Source: Pontibacter liquoris (lineage in GTDB: Bacteria; Bacteroidota; Bacteroidia; Cytophagales; Hymenobacteraceae). Taken from it: a stretch of 64,000 nucleotides of DNA. Position 1 is the first letter of the stretch, and each line of letters begins with the position of its first letter. The translations under genes were made by a program, and so were the position numbers. Shown here in pieces: positions 16,472 to 25,582 of the stretch. Where the stretch lies: contig NZ_JALEBG010000001.1 in assembly GCF_022758235.1 (NCBI RefSeq), positions 1,798,001-1,862,000 of the forward strand, in the 5' to 3' direction. Below the pieces are notes generated by a model. The model searched no databases. It had not been told where the DNA came from and saw only the letters and a list, made by a program, of their open reading frames with translations.

Positions 16472-16870
16472 ATGGAAGCTTCGCTATTTTCAAAGATCGT
16501 AACCGGCGACATTCCCGCGTACAAAGTGGCGGAGAGCGATGACTTTCTGGCTTTCCTGGACGTATTCCCGACGGCTAAAGGCCATACGCTGGTAATACCC
16601 AAGCAGCAGGTCGATTATATTTTTGACCTGGATGATGCCCTGTACCTGGGCCTGATGGCTTTCGCCAAAAAAGTAGCGCATGCTGTAGAAGCAGCGGTAG
16701 ATTGCAAGCGCATCGGAGTGGCGGTGGTTGGCCTGGAAGTGCCCCATGCGCATGTGCACTTGATTCCCATCAACAGCATGCAGGATATGAACTTCAGCAA
16801 CAAAAAGCAGTTCAGCAAAGAGGAGTTCGAAAAAGTAGCCGCCAGCATTCGCGCTGCTTACCAGGACTAG
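16472..16870 (+). CDS. HIT family nucleotide hydrolase
   Basis: A 132-residue histidine triad protein with the active-site motif PHAHVHLIP, in which the central His forms the nucleotidyl intermediate. The N-terminus SLFSKIVTGDIPAYKV is the usual HINT/Fhit-related opening. Such enzymes hydrolyse adenosine phosphoramidates or dinucleoside polyphosphates. It lies four bases after greA and is very likely co-transcribed. A bidirectional terminator follows at 16934-16982. Confidence 0.93.
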   Translation: MEASLFSKIVTGDIPAYKVAESDDFLAFLDVFPTAKGHTLVIPKQQVDYIFDLDDALYLGLMAFAKKVAHAVEAAVDCKRIGVAVVGLEVPHAHVHLIPINSMQDMNFSNKKQFSKEEFEKVAASIRAAYQD

Positions 16871-16933
16871 CGCATGCTCCCGCAGTAAGCCATACTTGTA
16901 GTGAGAATTACCAAAGTATAAAGTAATAAAATT

Positions 16934-16982
16934 AAAAGGTCGGGGCCGCTGAAATCATCTTCAGTGGCCCCGACCTTTTTTC
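16934..16982. terminator. Bidirectional terminator between HIT and MCE genes
   Basis: A long stem of about 20 bp (arms at 16934-16953 and 16960-16980, with one G-T pair) has A residues on the left and T residues on the right, so it works for both convergent transcripts. Confidence 0.9.
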
Positions 16983-17000
16983 AGGTATGTATACCTGCCC

Positions 17001-17993
17001 TTATTTTATACTATCTGGTAGGGCTTCTTCTTTTTTCTTGTTCTCCTTTTTAAAGAATCCGCGCAGCAGGAAGTTGTGCTGAAGTGCTTCCATGTTGCGG
17101 TCAAACTTCTCGGTGCTGGTTTCCAGGTTTTTCATGGTGCTTTGCAGCTGGTTTGCAAAGTTAGGATCGTTGAGCAGTACGCCCACGGCACTGGACTGTC
17201 CTTTTAACTGGCCGGAGGCCTGCTGTAGGTTGTTTGCCATCTGGGTGGCTGATGCGGTAGCCTGTTGCAACTGGGCCACAGAAGCCTGCAGCTTATTAAA
17301 TACGGTGGTATCGGTAAGCAGCTCGCTGGCCAGACCGTTCTCGGTATTCAGTTTGGCAGTGAAGCGGGTGAGGGCCGATGAGGCGCGTACCGTGTTGGCC
17401 GAGGTTTGCTGCAAGCTAGCCACCATAGACGAGAAGTTTTTCGCCAGCGTAGTGTCCGAGATCAAAGCGCCCATCGTGCCTTTGCCCTGCACCAGTTGCG
17501 AAGTAATTTCTTTTAAGTCGCCGGTGATGCTCACGAAGTTTTTGTTGTTCTCCTGCAGTGTCTTCATAATATCGTCGGTGTTCAGGTTGGGTACCGACTT
17601 CAGCATGTCGCCATTTTCTACAGCAGGCGACTGCTGGGTGCCATGCAGGATCTCGATTATCTGGTTTCCAATCAGGCTTTCGGAGCTGATCCGGGCAATG
17701 GCATCTTTGCGGATATACTTCTTGGAGCTTTCTTCAATATTCATGATCACCTGCACCTGTGAGGTTCCATAGAATTTAATCTCCTTTACATTTCCGATTT
17801 TTACTCCCGAGAACCACACATTATTACCTGGTTTAAGGCCTTCCACATCATCAAAAACGGTGCTGATACTGATACTTTGAATAAATCTTTTTTGCTGACC
17901 TCCGAGCGTCAGCACGGCGGCAACAAATATGATAAGGGCGAGGACTACGAAAATCCCCACTATAACGGAACGTCTGTTTTCTGCAGTACCCAT
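17001..17993 (-). CDS. MCE-domain (MlaD-like) lipid transport protein
   Basis: A 330-residue periplasmic protein anchored by one N-terminal helix (VGIFVVLALIIFVAAVLTL, about 12-30). It is followed by an MCE domain (VFDDVEGLKPGNNVWFSGVKIG, about 42-64 onward) and a long helical C-terminal half with Gln/Ala/Ser heptad-like sequence (about 150-300). MCE proteins form hexameric rings that carry phospholipids between membranes. It is the third gene of the permease-ATPase-MCE operon and follows the ATPase directly, with adjacent stop and start. Confidence 0.92.
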   Translation of the reverse strand: MGTAENRRSVIVGIFVVLALIIFVAAVLTLGGQQKRFIQSISISTVFDDVEGLKPGNNVWFSGVKIGNVKEIKFYGTSQVQVIMNIEESSKKYIRKDAIARISSESLIGNQIIEILHGTQQSPAVENGDMLKSVPNLNTDDIMKTLQENNKNFVSITGDLKEITSQLVQGKGTMGALISDTTLAKNFSSMVASLQQTSANTVRASSALTRFTAKLNTENGLASELLTDTTVFNKLQASVAQLQQATASATQMANNLQQASGQLKGQSSAVGVLLNDPNFANQLQSTMKNLETSTEKFDRNMEALQHNFLLRGFFKKENKKKEEALPDSIK

Positions 17994-18767
17994 CTAGTCT
18001 ATAAAGTTGTAGTTGTAAAACGATTTTACGCGTTCATCATCCGTGTTAAACACTTCTTCAAACGTGCCCTGGCGCTGAAACTGGCCGTCCAGCAGCATCG
18101 CAATCCTGTCGCCCGTTTGCCGGGCGCAGGTCAGGTCGTGGGTGATGATGATGGAAGAAGTGTTAAACCTGCGTTGCACGTCGTTTATAAGCTTGTTTAT
18201 TTCAATACTTGTAATCGGGTCCAGACCGGCCGTTGGCTCATCGTAGAGCATAATTTCGGGCCGCAGGATCAGGGTGCGGGCAATGCCGATGCGCTTGCGC
18301 TGGCCGCCGGATAATTCGGAAGGCATCTGGTTAATGGTTTGCGAAAGGCCCACAGCATCCAATACAACCTCCACAATCCGGTTGATGTCGCTGCGGCTCA
18401 TGTCGCGCGAGTTGCGTACCAGCGGAAACTCCAGGTTTTCGCGAATGGTCATACTATCGTAGAGTGCGCTGTTCTGAAACGAAAAACCAATTTTAAGGCG
18501 CAGCGCCTGCAGTTCTTTAGGCGAGAGTAATTCCACCTCTTTGCCCAGCACATTCACGCGTCCTTCGTCTGGTTTCAGCAAACCCGAAATAATTTTGATC
18601 AGCACGGATTTACCGGTTCCGGAACGGCCCAGTACCACCAGGTTTTCCCCTTGATAGAGGTCCAGGTCCACGCCCCGCAGAATGTCAAGCTCGTCAAAAG
18701 ACTTTTCCAGCCCCCTGATTTCGATGACTTTGTTGCTATAATCAATTTTCGGTTTTTCTTTTTTCAT
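17994..18767 (-). CDS. mlaF: ABC transporter ATPase, MlaF type
   Basis: A 257-residue ABC ATPase with Walker A GRSGTGKS (47-54), signature LSGGQRKRIGIART (near 147-160), Walker B MLYDEPTAGLDP and the switch His in IIITHD. It powers the Mla lipid transporter with the permease upstream (gap of three bases) and the MCE protein downstream (abutting). Length and neighbours match MlaF rather than a drug exporter. Confidence 0.94.
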   Translation of the reverse strand: MKKEKPKIDYSNKVIEIRGLEKSFDELDILRGVDLDLYQGENLVVLGRSGTGKSVLIKIISGLLKPDEGRVNVLGKEVELLSPKELQALRLKIGFSFQNSALYDSMTIRENLEFPLVRNSRDMSRSDINRIVEVVLDAVGLSQTINQMPSELSGGQRKRIGIARTLILRPEIMLYDEPTAGLDPITSIEINKLINDVQRRFNTSSIIITHDLTCARQTGDRIAMLLDGQFQRQGTFEEVFNTDDERVKSFYNYNFID

Positions 18768-18770
18768 AGT

Positions 18771-19550
18771 TTAAATGGCGCGAATTGCATTGATGATCTG
18801 CATGGTTAGCAGCTCCTCAATAAAAATAAGGAACATCGCCGTTACCACAGCCGAGTTAGCCGCTTTTCCCACGCCTTCAGTGCCTTTAGAAGAGTGATAT
18901 CCTTTGTAGCACCCCACCATGCCAACGGTGAAACCGAAGAGGAATGATTTGATGACCGACGCAAAAATATCCAGAAACGAAATAGCACTGAATACCTGCA
19001 CAAAATAAGTAGTCATGCTGGTCAGCTCGTTCTGGTGCACGCTCAGGTAGGCGCCCATCAGGGCTACAAACATGGTATACATCGTCAGGGCAGGCACCAT
19101 CAGCGTGGTGGCCAGCACCCGGCTCACTACCAAGAATTTAAAGGGGTTTGTGGCCGATACCTCCATGGCATCGATCTGTTCAGTCACTTTCATAGAGCCC
19201 AGTTCGGCACCGATACTGGAAGCTACCCGGCCAGCCGCAATAATAGCCGTAACCAGTGGGGCAAGCGCGCGCACAATAGCAATAGAGATAAGGGAAGGCA
19301 GCCAGGAGGTGGCCCCGAACTCAGCAAGGGAAGGGCGCGACTGATTGGTAAAAACAATGCCGATGATAAAGCCTGTCAGTGAGATAAGCGGCAGCGAGCG
19401 TACGCCCACTTCGTAGCACTGGGTGATGATCTCTTTTACCTCATAAGGCGGGAAAAAAACCTCTTTAAAAAATCGAATTACAAAAGTATAGATTCTGTAT
19501 ATTTCAAGAAAAACACGATCCAGCCTTCTTGTAGTTACATAGTTACGCAT
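18771..19550 (-). CDS. mlaE: MlaE-type ABC permease
   Basis: A 259-residue permease of the MlaE/YrbE family with an amphipathic start and about five to six membrane helices. Family segments include PLISLTGFIIGIVFTNQSRP, AAGRVASSIGAELGSMKVTEQIDA and the late GCYKGYHSSKGTEGVG. It forms the membrane core of the phospholipid transporter with MlaF and the MCE protein. It is the first gene of the operon, and its promoter must lie in the gap at 19551-19891, where no exact TAnnTTTG box was found. Confidence 0.94.
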   Translation of the reverse strand: MRNYVTTRRLDRVFLEIYRIYTFVIRFFKEVFFPPYEVKEIITQCYEVGVRSLPLISLTGFIIGIVFTNQSRPSLAEFGATSWLPSLISIAIVRALAPLVTAIIAAGRVASSIGAELGSMKVTEQIDAMEVSATNPFKFLVVSRVLATTLMVPALTMYTMFVALMGAYLSVHQNELTSMTTYFVQVFSAISFLDIFASVIKSFLFGFTVGMVGCYKGYHSSKGTEGVGKAANSAVVTAMFLIFIEELLTMQIINAIRAI

Positions 19551-19891
19551 CTGGTATGGTCAGTTTTATAAGGGCACCTTATTTATGCACGCAAATGCCC
19601 TTTGAACCTGTAAAGTTATAGGTAAAGTTGGCATTTGAGATACTTTTTAATCAAATAGATGCTAACATTTGCATACGGCAGCAGCCTGCCACTAGATGCT
19701 GGCACCTGCTTTTTTAGCTTATCAGGATAAGGGACCCGCCTACCGGAAGGTAATAAAGGGGATTTGTTCGGGATTGATTCTGAGGAAGTAAGCAGCAACC
19801 TGCGCTACAGGGCCAGCCGGTTATTTACAGTGCATTTTTCTTGAAAATCCTGCTGATAAAGCACTTTTTAGTGGCGCTACATGGCTGTAAC
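19551..19891. other. Intergenic region between mlaE and ruvC
   Basis: Nothing is supported in this 341-base gap. It must hold the mlaE promoter and the end of the ruvC transcript, but no clear promoter box, RNA or strong hairpin was seen. Confidence 0.4.
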
Positions 19892-20461
19892 TTATTGCGC
19901 CAGTCGGTCCGGGTTATCGGTCAGGAAGCTCTTCCAGGACTTGCCGCCTTGCTTGGCATTGTTGCCTTTCTGATAGTGGTGGCACAGGGCTACCCCCAGG
20001 GCGTCGGTAGCATCGAGCAGTTTGGGCGCTTCTTTGATCTTGAGCTGCTGCATGAGCATGCTGGCTACCTGCTCTTTGGAGGCATTACCGTTGCCAGTAA
20101 TGGATTGCTTGATCTTTTTAGGCGCATATTCCACATACGGAATATCGCGGGAGAGGGCAGCGGCAATGGCCACGCCCTGCGCCCGGCCGAGCTTTAGCAT
20201 ACTTTGCACGTTGGTGCCGTAAAAAGGCGACTCAATTGCCAGTTCATCGGGCAGGTATTCGTCGATGAGCTGGATCATGCGGTCAAAGATTTTCTTTAAC
20301 TTAATGGCGTGGTTGCTGTAGCTTTTGAGGTGAATGACGCCATACTGTACTACCTGCACCTTGGAGCCGGTCACCTCGATTAGGCCATAGCCCATGATCT
20401 GGGTGCCGGGATCGATGCCAAGTATAAGTTTATGCGGGGGAAGGGCAGATGTAAAAACCAT
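19892..20461 (-). CDS. ruvC: Holliday junction resolvase RuvC
   Basis: A 189-residue endonuclease that cuts Holliday junctions. Catalytic acidic residues sit in LGIDPGT (D17), LAIESPFYG, and [15 protein letters not shown] near residues 140-155. I chose the ATG at 20461 ([11 protein letters not shown]); a TTG at 20470 is the other option. A minus-strand TAnnTTTG box at 20468-20475 lies so close that the transcript may be nearly leaderless from this ATG. ruvA and ruvB are not in the window. Confidence 0.95.
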   Translation of the reverse strand: MVFTSALPPHKLILGIDPGTQIMGYGLIEVTGSKVQVVQYGVIHLKSYSNHAIKLKKIFDRMIQLIDEYLPDELAIESPFYGTNVQSMLKLGRAQGVAIAAALSRDIPYVEYAPKKIKQSITGNGNASKEQVASMLMQQLKIKEAPKLLDATDALGVALCHHYQKGNNAKQGGKSWKSFLTDNPDRLAQ

Positions 20462-20467
20462 AAGCGG

Positions 20468-20507
20468 CAAATTTACATTTTTCGGGCTGCCTTAAAAAGT
20501 ATATTTG
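20468..20507. promoter_or_regulatory. Back-to-back candidate -7 boxes between ruvC and the glycosyltransferase
   Basis: CAAATTTA at 20468-20475 reads TAAATTTG on the minus strand (towards ruvC). TATATTTG at 20500-20507 points right. Both match TAnnTTTG, but neither has a clear TTG box at the right distance, so these are candidates only. Confidence 0.35.
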
Positions 20508-20592
20508 TGCCGTGCTTCGAATTTTAAATTGCAAATGGCTATAAATGCCCTTGCTTTATACTTTATACTCGTCTCATACTTGGGATAGCAAC

Positions 20593-20724
20593 ATGAACCA
20601 AATTCCCGCTAAAACCCTGCAGCAGCTCAGCGCCCATCCTAATTTATGTCTGCTAAATGTGGCGCTACCCTGCCGAAGGTTTGTGCTGCGCCTGTGTGTT
20701 GCCCCAACCCGAACAGGCGTATGA
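20593..20724 (+). CDS. Possible 43-residue upstream ORF coupled to the glycosyltransferase
   Basis: An ATG at 20593 opens 43 codons (MNQIPAKTLQQLSAHPNLCL to RTGV). It ends in TGA at 20722-20724, overlapping the glycosyltransferase ATG at 20721 as ATGA. The overlap is the kind seen in translational coupling. The peptide has no signal or domain, so it may be a regulatory upstream ORF or chance. Confidence 0.3.
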   Translation: MNQIPAKTLQQLSAHPNLCLLNVALPCRRFVLRLCVAPTRTGV

Positions 20725-21854
20725 TGTGGCTCTTGCTTTTTTCCGTTGGCGCCTATAGCTGGTTGATTTTGCGGCGCTGGCATGCCTGGCAACGGATGGA
20801 CAGCAGCTATGCACCGGAAAGTTTCCAGCCTGCTACTGCCATTACCGTGATCATACCGGTGCGCAACGAAGCCCAGCACATAGGCGCTTTGTTGCAGGAC
20901 CTGGAGGCGCAGCAATATCCCCAGCACTTACTCGAAGTGCTGCTGGTAGATGATCATTCCGAGGATGCTACAACGGCAGTGGCAGCAGAATTTATACTTG
21001 CCACTACTATAGATGTTAAAATTATCCGGTTGGATAGTTATGTTAACCTGGTGGGCAAGAAAGCTGCTGTAAGGAAAGGGGTGGAGTTGGCAACGGGCGA
21101 GCTGCTGGTCTTTACCGATGGCGACTGCCGGATAGGGCCGGAATGGCTACGCCAGTTTGCTTTTCTCTACCAAACCCGGCAGCCATACTTTATCAGCGGT
21201 CCGGTCTGCTTTCAGCATACCAACACCTTGTTTGAGCGCATGCAGCTGGTAGAGTTTGCCAGCCTGATAGGGGTAGGAGGCGCTTCGCTGCAACTTCAAA
21301 AACCCAATATGTGTAATGGCGCCAACCTGGCTTATACCAAAACTATTTTTGAGGAAGTAGGCGGCTTTGCCGGAAATGAAGCCATTGCCAGCGGCGACGA
21401 TGAGTTCCTGCTCCATAAGATAAGCAAGTGCTACCCTGATAAAGTTGCATTCCTGAAAAGCCAGAAAGCCATTGTTTATACTATGGCTCCTAAAAGCTTA
21501 CCAGCCTTTATTTTGCAGCGCGTCCGGTGGGCCAGTAAATGGAAGTCTTATCAGAACAGGCAAGTGCAGGCTGTGGCCGTAGTGGTGTTTGCCGCAAACC
21601 TGTTCCTGTTTCTGGCCATTCCTGCAGCAGGGCTCGGGTTGCTGCACTGGCAAGCGTTTCTGCCGGCCTATGCTGTTAAATGTGCGATCGATTTCTTATT
21701 TTTAAACCGTATACTTTCCTTTTTGCGGAAGCAGCGCTACCTGGTATACATGCTGCCGTTGCAGTTCGTATATATTCCGTATGTAGTATGTATAGCGCTG
21801 GCAGGACTTTTTGGCCGCTATCACTGGAAAGGAAGAATGATCCGAAATTTATGA
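20721..21854 (+). CDS. Membrane-bound family 2 glycosyltransferase
   Basis: A 377-residue GT2 enzyme with an N-terminal membrane helix (MMWLLLFSVGAYSWLIL) and two or three C-terminal helices. The GT-A core shows VIIPVRNEAQHI, VDDHSED, FTDGDC as the DxD-like motif, a SGDDEF acceptor motif and QRVRW. This layout is that of processive or lipid-linked surface polysaccharide synthases. I chose the ATG at 20721 because it starts the membrane helix; the frame is open from 20646. The next small gene overlaps its stop as ATGA. Confidence 0.88.
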   Translation: MMWLLLFSVGAYSWLILRRWHAWQRMDSSYAPESFQPATAITVIIPVRNEAQHIGALLQDLEAQQYPQHLLEVLLVDDHSEDATTAVAAEFILATTIDVKIIRLDSYVNLVGKKAAVRKGVELATGELLVFTDGDCRIGPEWLRQFAFLYQTRQPYFISGPVCFQHTNTLFERMQLVEFASLIGVGGASLQLQKPNMCNGANLAYTKTIFEEVGGFAGNEAIASGDDEFLLHKISKCYPDKVAFLKSQKAIVYTMAPKSLPAFILQRVRWASKWKSYQNRQVQAVAVVVFAANLFLFLAIPAAGLGLLHWQAFLPAYAVKCAIDFLFLNRILSFLRKQRYLVYMLPLQFVYIPYVVCIALAGLFGRYHWKGRMIRNL

Positions 21855-22108
21855 GCGAAAACGAATTTGATATCCTCGACGAACTATACTTTGTAACGTC
21901 GTATGCGGACCTGAAGAGGACGCTTTCTTTGTCCGACACTGAAATATGCGCCGCTCTGCACTCTCTCATCAGGCAAGGGTATGTCAAAATTCTGTACCCA
22001 GATCAGGACACAGAGCATCCTTTCGAAGAAGCGACCTTTGGCAAGCACTGCCAGGATTTCTTTTTCCTTGCTACCAAAGCTGGCCTGGTCGTGCATAATT
22101 CCATTTAG
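21851..22108 (+). CDS. Small conserved-looking protein coupled to the glycosyltransferase
   Basis: An 85-residue protein starting MSENEFDILDELYF at an ATG that overlaps the glycosyltransferase stop (ATGA at 21851-21854). A longer frame from 21680 only shadows the upstream gene. The middle (YADLKRTLSLSDTEICAALHSLIRQG) looks like a winged-helix-type helix-turn-helix with a following beta pair (YVKILY). It may be a small DNA-binding or scaffold protein, but no family was recognised. Confidence 0.6.
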   Translation: MSENEFDILDELYFVTSYADLKRTLSLSDTEICAALHSLIRQGYVKILYPDQDTEHPFEEATFGKHCQDFFFLATKAGLVVHNSI

Positions 22109-22532
22109 CATCCTCCAGTTGACATTTCGTTTTACAGAAGAGCCGCTTACAAGCTAGGTGGTATTTTTATTTTGATGTTAGCTTGAATTCAAAGCATTAA
22201 TGTTCCTGTAAATCAACGTGGTAATATTAGTACAATAGTGCTGAGTGATTCAGGCGGAGCAGGGCATTTAAACAATATATAGCATATCTTGTTTATCGTA
22301 TCATTCAGACGGAGGGTAGCTCTTTGAACAGATGCGGAACGGCGGTGAAACCTAGCTATGTACCGTATCAGAAACCTTTAATTTCCCACCAATCGGGCAA
22401 AGGTTTTTCATGTATTTCGTACCTGCACTGGCTTTTTTTAGTACTTTTACCCCGTATTTGATTGCGAAAGCAGGAGCGGAAACCTTTCGTCTGAAGACCG
22501 ACAAATGCCTGCGACTCTAAAACCGATTTAGA
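22109..22532. other. Intergenic region upstream of the SpoIIE phosphatase
   Basis: No gene is supported in 424 bases. The segment is moderately AT-rich and contains no AAGTATA copy. No exact TAnnTTTG box was found, so the phosphatase promoter is not assigned. Confidence 0.4.
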
Positions 22533-23756
22533 ATGCCCGACACTATTTTAACGAATATACAACAGGAGCTAAACCTCAAAAAGCTAGAGTTATCGGCGTT
22601 GCTTGAAATAACACGCGCCATTAACGATAACTTACCGGAGAGCGCCCTGTATAAAATTTACCGGTTCACACTTCTGGCTCAGCTGCAGATCAGCCGCCTG
22701 ACGCTTTTTGTGCACGACGAGGAGTGGGAGTGCAAGGTATGTTATGGTACGGAGCAGGATTTTACCAAACAGGTAATTCCGGAGCAGATTCAGGCGCTGA
22801 CTGAAATTACGCGCACCTCTAAAATGCTGGTCGATAAAAAGTGGCGTGCCTTCGAGATCATTATTCCCATCCTGCACAATGGCAAAGTGCTGGCTTTTGT
22901 AATGATCGGCAAGATTCAGCCCAACTACCACAACATGGATGCGCTCAACTTTGTGCAGACGGTGAGTAATATCATGCTGGTAGCCATTGAGAACCATAAG
23001 ATGGCGCGCCAACGATTGGCCCAGGAATCGATTAGGCGCGAAATTGAAATTGCCCGCGAGGTGCAGTCGATGCTGTTCCCCAAGAGCCTGCCCAATAATA
23101 AAGACGTCTCCATTCATGCCAGTTATATCCCGCATTCCTCAATCGGCGGCGATTACTACGATTTTATTGAAATAGACCAGGACCAGTTCCTGTTCTGCGT
23201 GGCCGACGTGTCGGGCAAAGGGGTGCCGGCTTCCCTGCTGATGTCGAACTTCCAGGCGGGACTGCGGACTATTTTGCGGCAGACATCTGATCTGAACACG
23301 GTTGTTTCGGAGCTTAACCACCTGATCTACCGCAATGCGATCGCTGAAAAGTTTATCACTACTTTTCTGGCCCTCTACAACCGCCAGACGCGCGAACTCA
23401 CCTATGTGAACGCGGGCCACAATGCCCCAATTCTGCTGCACGAGAGCGGTGCACATGAGCTGCTCAATGATGGCTGCACCATGCTGGGCGTGTTTGATGT
23501 GCTGCCCTTTATGCAGGTAACCAAACTGACCATTCCGCATAAATCTGTGCTGCTGTGCTACACCGATGGTCTGACCGAGGTGTTTGATGAAGATGAAGCC
23601 GAGTTTGGTGTTGAAAACACGATCAAGTTTCTGCAACGCAGTCGTTACCTGAGCTCGCGGATGCTGCACCTGCAGTTGCTCCGCGAAATAAACCTCTACA
23701 ACGAAGAAGCCACGCTAAACGACGATATCACCCTGCTATCCTGCCGGTTTAAGTAA
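22533..23756 (+). CDS. GAF-SpoIIE (RsbU-like) protein phosphatase
   Basis: A 407-residue protein. Residues about 10-160 form a GAF-like sensor, a linker helix follows (QESIRREIEIAREVQSMLFP, 167-186), and the C-terminal half is a PP2C/SpoIIE phosphatase with GGDYYDF, VADVSGKGVPASL, YVNAGHNAP and YTDGLTE carrying the metal-binding Asp residues. RsbU-type phosphatases dephosphorylate STAS-domain antagonists in partner switching. No anti-sigma kinase is adjacent, but STAS-like proteins occur at 41127 and 44401. The gene stands alone. Confidence 0.92.
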   Translation: MPDTILTNIQQELNLKKLELSALLEITRAINDNLPESALYKIYRFTLLAQLQISRLTLFVHDEEWECKVCYGTEQDFTKQVIPEQIQALTEITRTSKMLVDKKWRAFEIIIPILHNGKVLAFVMIGKIQPNYHNMDALNFVQTVSNIMLVAIENHKMARQRLAQESIRREIEIAREVQSMLFPKSLPNNKDVSIHASYIPHSSIGGDYYDFIEIDQDQFLFCVADVSGKGVPASLLMSNFQAGLRTILRQTSDLNTVVSELNHLIYRNAIAEKFITTFLALYNRQTRELTYVNAGHNAPILLHESGAHELLNDGCTMLGVFDVLPFMQVTKLTIPHKSVLLCYTDGLTEVFDEDEAEFGVENTIKFLQRSRYLSSRMLHLQLLREINLYNEEATLNDDITLLSCRFK

Positions 23757-23761
23757 GTATA

Positions 23762-23834
23762 AATTTGAAGATGTGGGGTAGTCAAAATCAGGTACTTTGA
23801 TACTTCTGCATAATCATCAGCACATTTTCAAATT
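23762..23834. repeat. Imperfect inverted repeat after the phosphatase gene
   Basis: AATTTGAAGATGTG (23762-23775) and CACATTTTCAAATT (23821-23834) are inverted with one mismatch and 45 bases between. There is no T tract, so it is not a classical terminator. Confidence 0.4.
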
Positions 23835-23861
23835 GTCACATCTGCACATCTCCCAATTCTT

Positions 23862-24494
23862 TTGATCCGCCTTTACAAAACGCCCGCGCTGCTGAAAAAG
23901 CTGTTGCCTGCCTATACCTGGCAGCGGGAGGCACAGGCAAAAACCATCTACCTGACCTTTGATGACGGCCCTATTCCGGAAGTGACGCCATGGGTGGTGG
24001 AGCAGCTCGCAGGCTATGGGGCAAAAGCAACCTTCTTTTGCGTGGGAGATAACCTCCGGAAGCACCCGGAAGTGGCCCGACTTACCCTGGCGGAGGGTCA
24101 TTTGCTAGCTAATCATACTTATCATCACCTCAAAGGCTGGCAAACGCCTTTACCGGAATACCTACAGAATGTAGCCCGCTGTCAAGCTACCCTGGATGCG
24201 TTACAGCCCGGGCAAAAGCCCGCGCTTTTCCGGCCGCCTTATGGGCGCATCACACCCCGCCAGGGAGCGGCGCTGGGGCAACAGTATGAGCTCATTATGT
24301 GGGACATCCTCACCAATGATTATGACCGCACGTTGGTCCCGGAAAAATGCCTTCAGAAAGCGCTGCAGCATACCCAAAGCGGCAGCATTGTCGTATTTCA
24401 TGACAGCCTGAAGGCCCAACAGAATATGATGTATGCGCTTCCGCGTTTTCTGGATCATTTTTCAGGGCTCGGCTACTCTTTCAAAACCCTATGA
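23862..24494 (+). CDS. Polysaccharide deacetylase (NodB domain)
   Basis: A 210-residue carbohydrate esterase family 4 enzyme. Motifs are TFDDGP (metal-binding and catalytic Asp), HTYHH, RPPYGR, WDILTNDYD and VFHDS. It removes acetyl groups from N-acetyl sugars in peptidoglycan or exopolysaccharide. The apparent start is TTG at 23862, directly followed by IRLYKTPALL. No signal peptide is seen, so it may act in the cytoplasm or use an unusual export route. It overlaps the next glycosyltransferase gene by four bases (ATGA), implying tight coupling. Confidence 0.88.
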   Translation: MIRLYKTPALLKKLLPAYTWQREAQAKTIYLTFDDGPIPEVTPWVVEQLAGYGAKATFFCVGDNLRKHPEVARLTLAEGHLLANHTYHHLKGWQTPLPEYLQNVARCQATLDALQPGQKPALFRPPYGRITPRQGAALGQQYELIMWDILTNDYDRTLVPEKCLQKALQHTQSGSIVVFHDSLKAQQNMMYALPRFLDHFSGLGYSFKTL

Positions 24495-25582
24495 TCATTT
24501 CGGTAGCCTATTTTATACTTTACTTTCTGCTATTTTTGGCCTTGCTGGCACTGCTGCTTTTTAACCGGAAGCGCTATACTCTCTCCCTGGAAAATACCCC
24601 TTACATCAGCATTCTCATTGCTGCCCGGAACGAAGAACATACGATCATAAGATGCTTGCAGGCAATAGAACAGCTGCGATACCCGAAAGAAAAAATTGAA
24701 GTACTGATCGGCGACGATGCCTCTACCGACGCCACCCGAGCTGTAGTGGAAGCCTTTATCCGGGACAAACCCAACTATAGCTGCCTGCCCATTACACAAA
24801 CCGTGGGTATTACACGTGGCAAAGCCAATGTGCTGGCGCAACTTGCCCGGAAAGCCACCTCGGAATTCTTTTTTTACACCGATGCCGACATTGCAGTGCC
24901 GGCTTATTGGGTACAGGCTATGCTGGAGCAACTGCAGGAGGGGGTATGCGTGGTAACAGGCATTACCACCACCACTACCGAACGGCTTTTTGACCGGATT
25001 CAGATGCTGGACTGGCTATATTCGTTGGGGCTGATGCAGGTCGTTTCGGATGTTGGTTATCCGGTATCCACGATGGGCAATAACATGCTGCTGCGAAGGG
25101 AAGCCTATGAGCAGGCGGGAGGATACGAAAACATCGCATTTCCCATTACCGAAGATGTCGCCATTTTTAATAAAGTGATGGAGCATGGCTGGAAGGCCCG
25201 CAACATTTACGACCGATCGGTGCTGGCCATCTCAACGCCTGCCGGCTCCTTTGCCCAATTCCTTAGCCAGCGCCGCCGCTGGATGCGCGCTTCCATGCAC
25301 CTCCCGTTCTACATGGTCATCATTTTTTTACTTCATGGTGCGTATTACCCGGTGCTGCTGCCTTTCTTTATCTATACGTCGGTTAAAGTGGCGCTTGCAA
25401 TATTTGCCAGCAAGTTGCTTTTGCAGAGTGTATTTGCCGCTATTTGTCTGCGCCGCCTTGGCCTGCGTGTGCCATGGTGGCTTTACATTTTGTTCGAGCT
25501 GTACCTGATCCTGTCCACTCTGATCCTGATCGTGCTTTTCTTCCTGCCTCTCAAAATATCCTGGAAAGGGCGGCAATATTAA
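24491..25582 (+). CDS. Membrane-bound family 2 glycosyltransferase
   Basis: A 363-residue GT2 enzyme with one N-terminal helix (ISVAYFILYFLLFLALLAL) and several C-terminal helices. The core has IAARNEEHTI, GDDASTD, YTDADIAVP (DxD), ITEDVAI and QRRRWMRAS. It resembles the first glycosyltransferase at 20721, suggesting an old duplication. It overlaps the deacetylase by four bases, so sugar transfer and deacetylation are probably parts of one surface-polysaccharide pathway. Confidence 0.9.
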   Translation: MIISVAYFILYFLLFLALLALLLFNRKRYTLSLENTPYISILIAARNEEHTIIRCLQAIEQLRYPKEKIEVLIGDDASTDATRAVVEAFIRDKPNYSCLPITQTVGITRGKANVLAQLARKATSEFFFYTDADIAVPAYWVQAMLEQLQEGVCVVTGITTTTTERLFDRIQMLDWLYSLGLMQVVSDVGYPVSTMGNNMLLRREAYEQAGGYENIAFPITEDVAIFNKVMEHGWKARNIYDRSVLAISTPAGSFAQFLSQRRRWMRASMHLPFYMVIIFLLHGAYYPVLLPFFIYTSVKVALAIFASKLLLQSVFAAICLRRLGLRVPWWLYILFELYLILSTLILIVLFFLPLKISWKGRQY

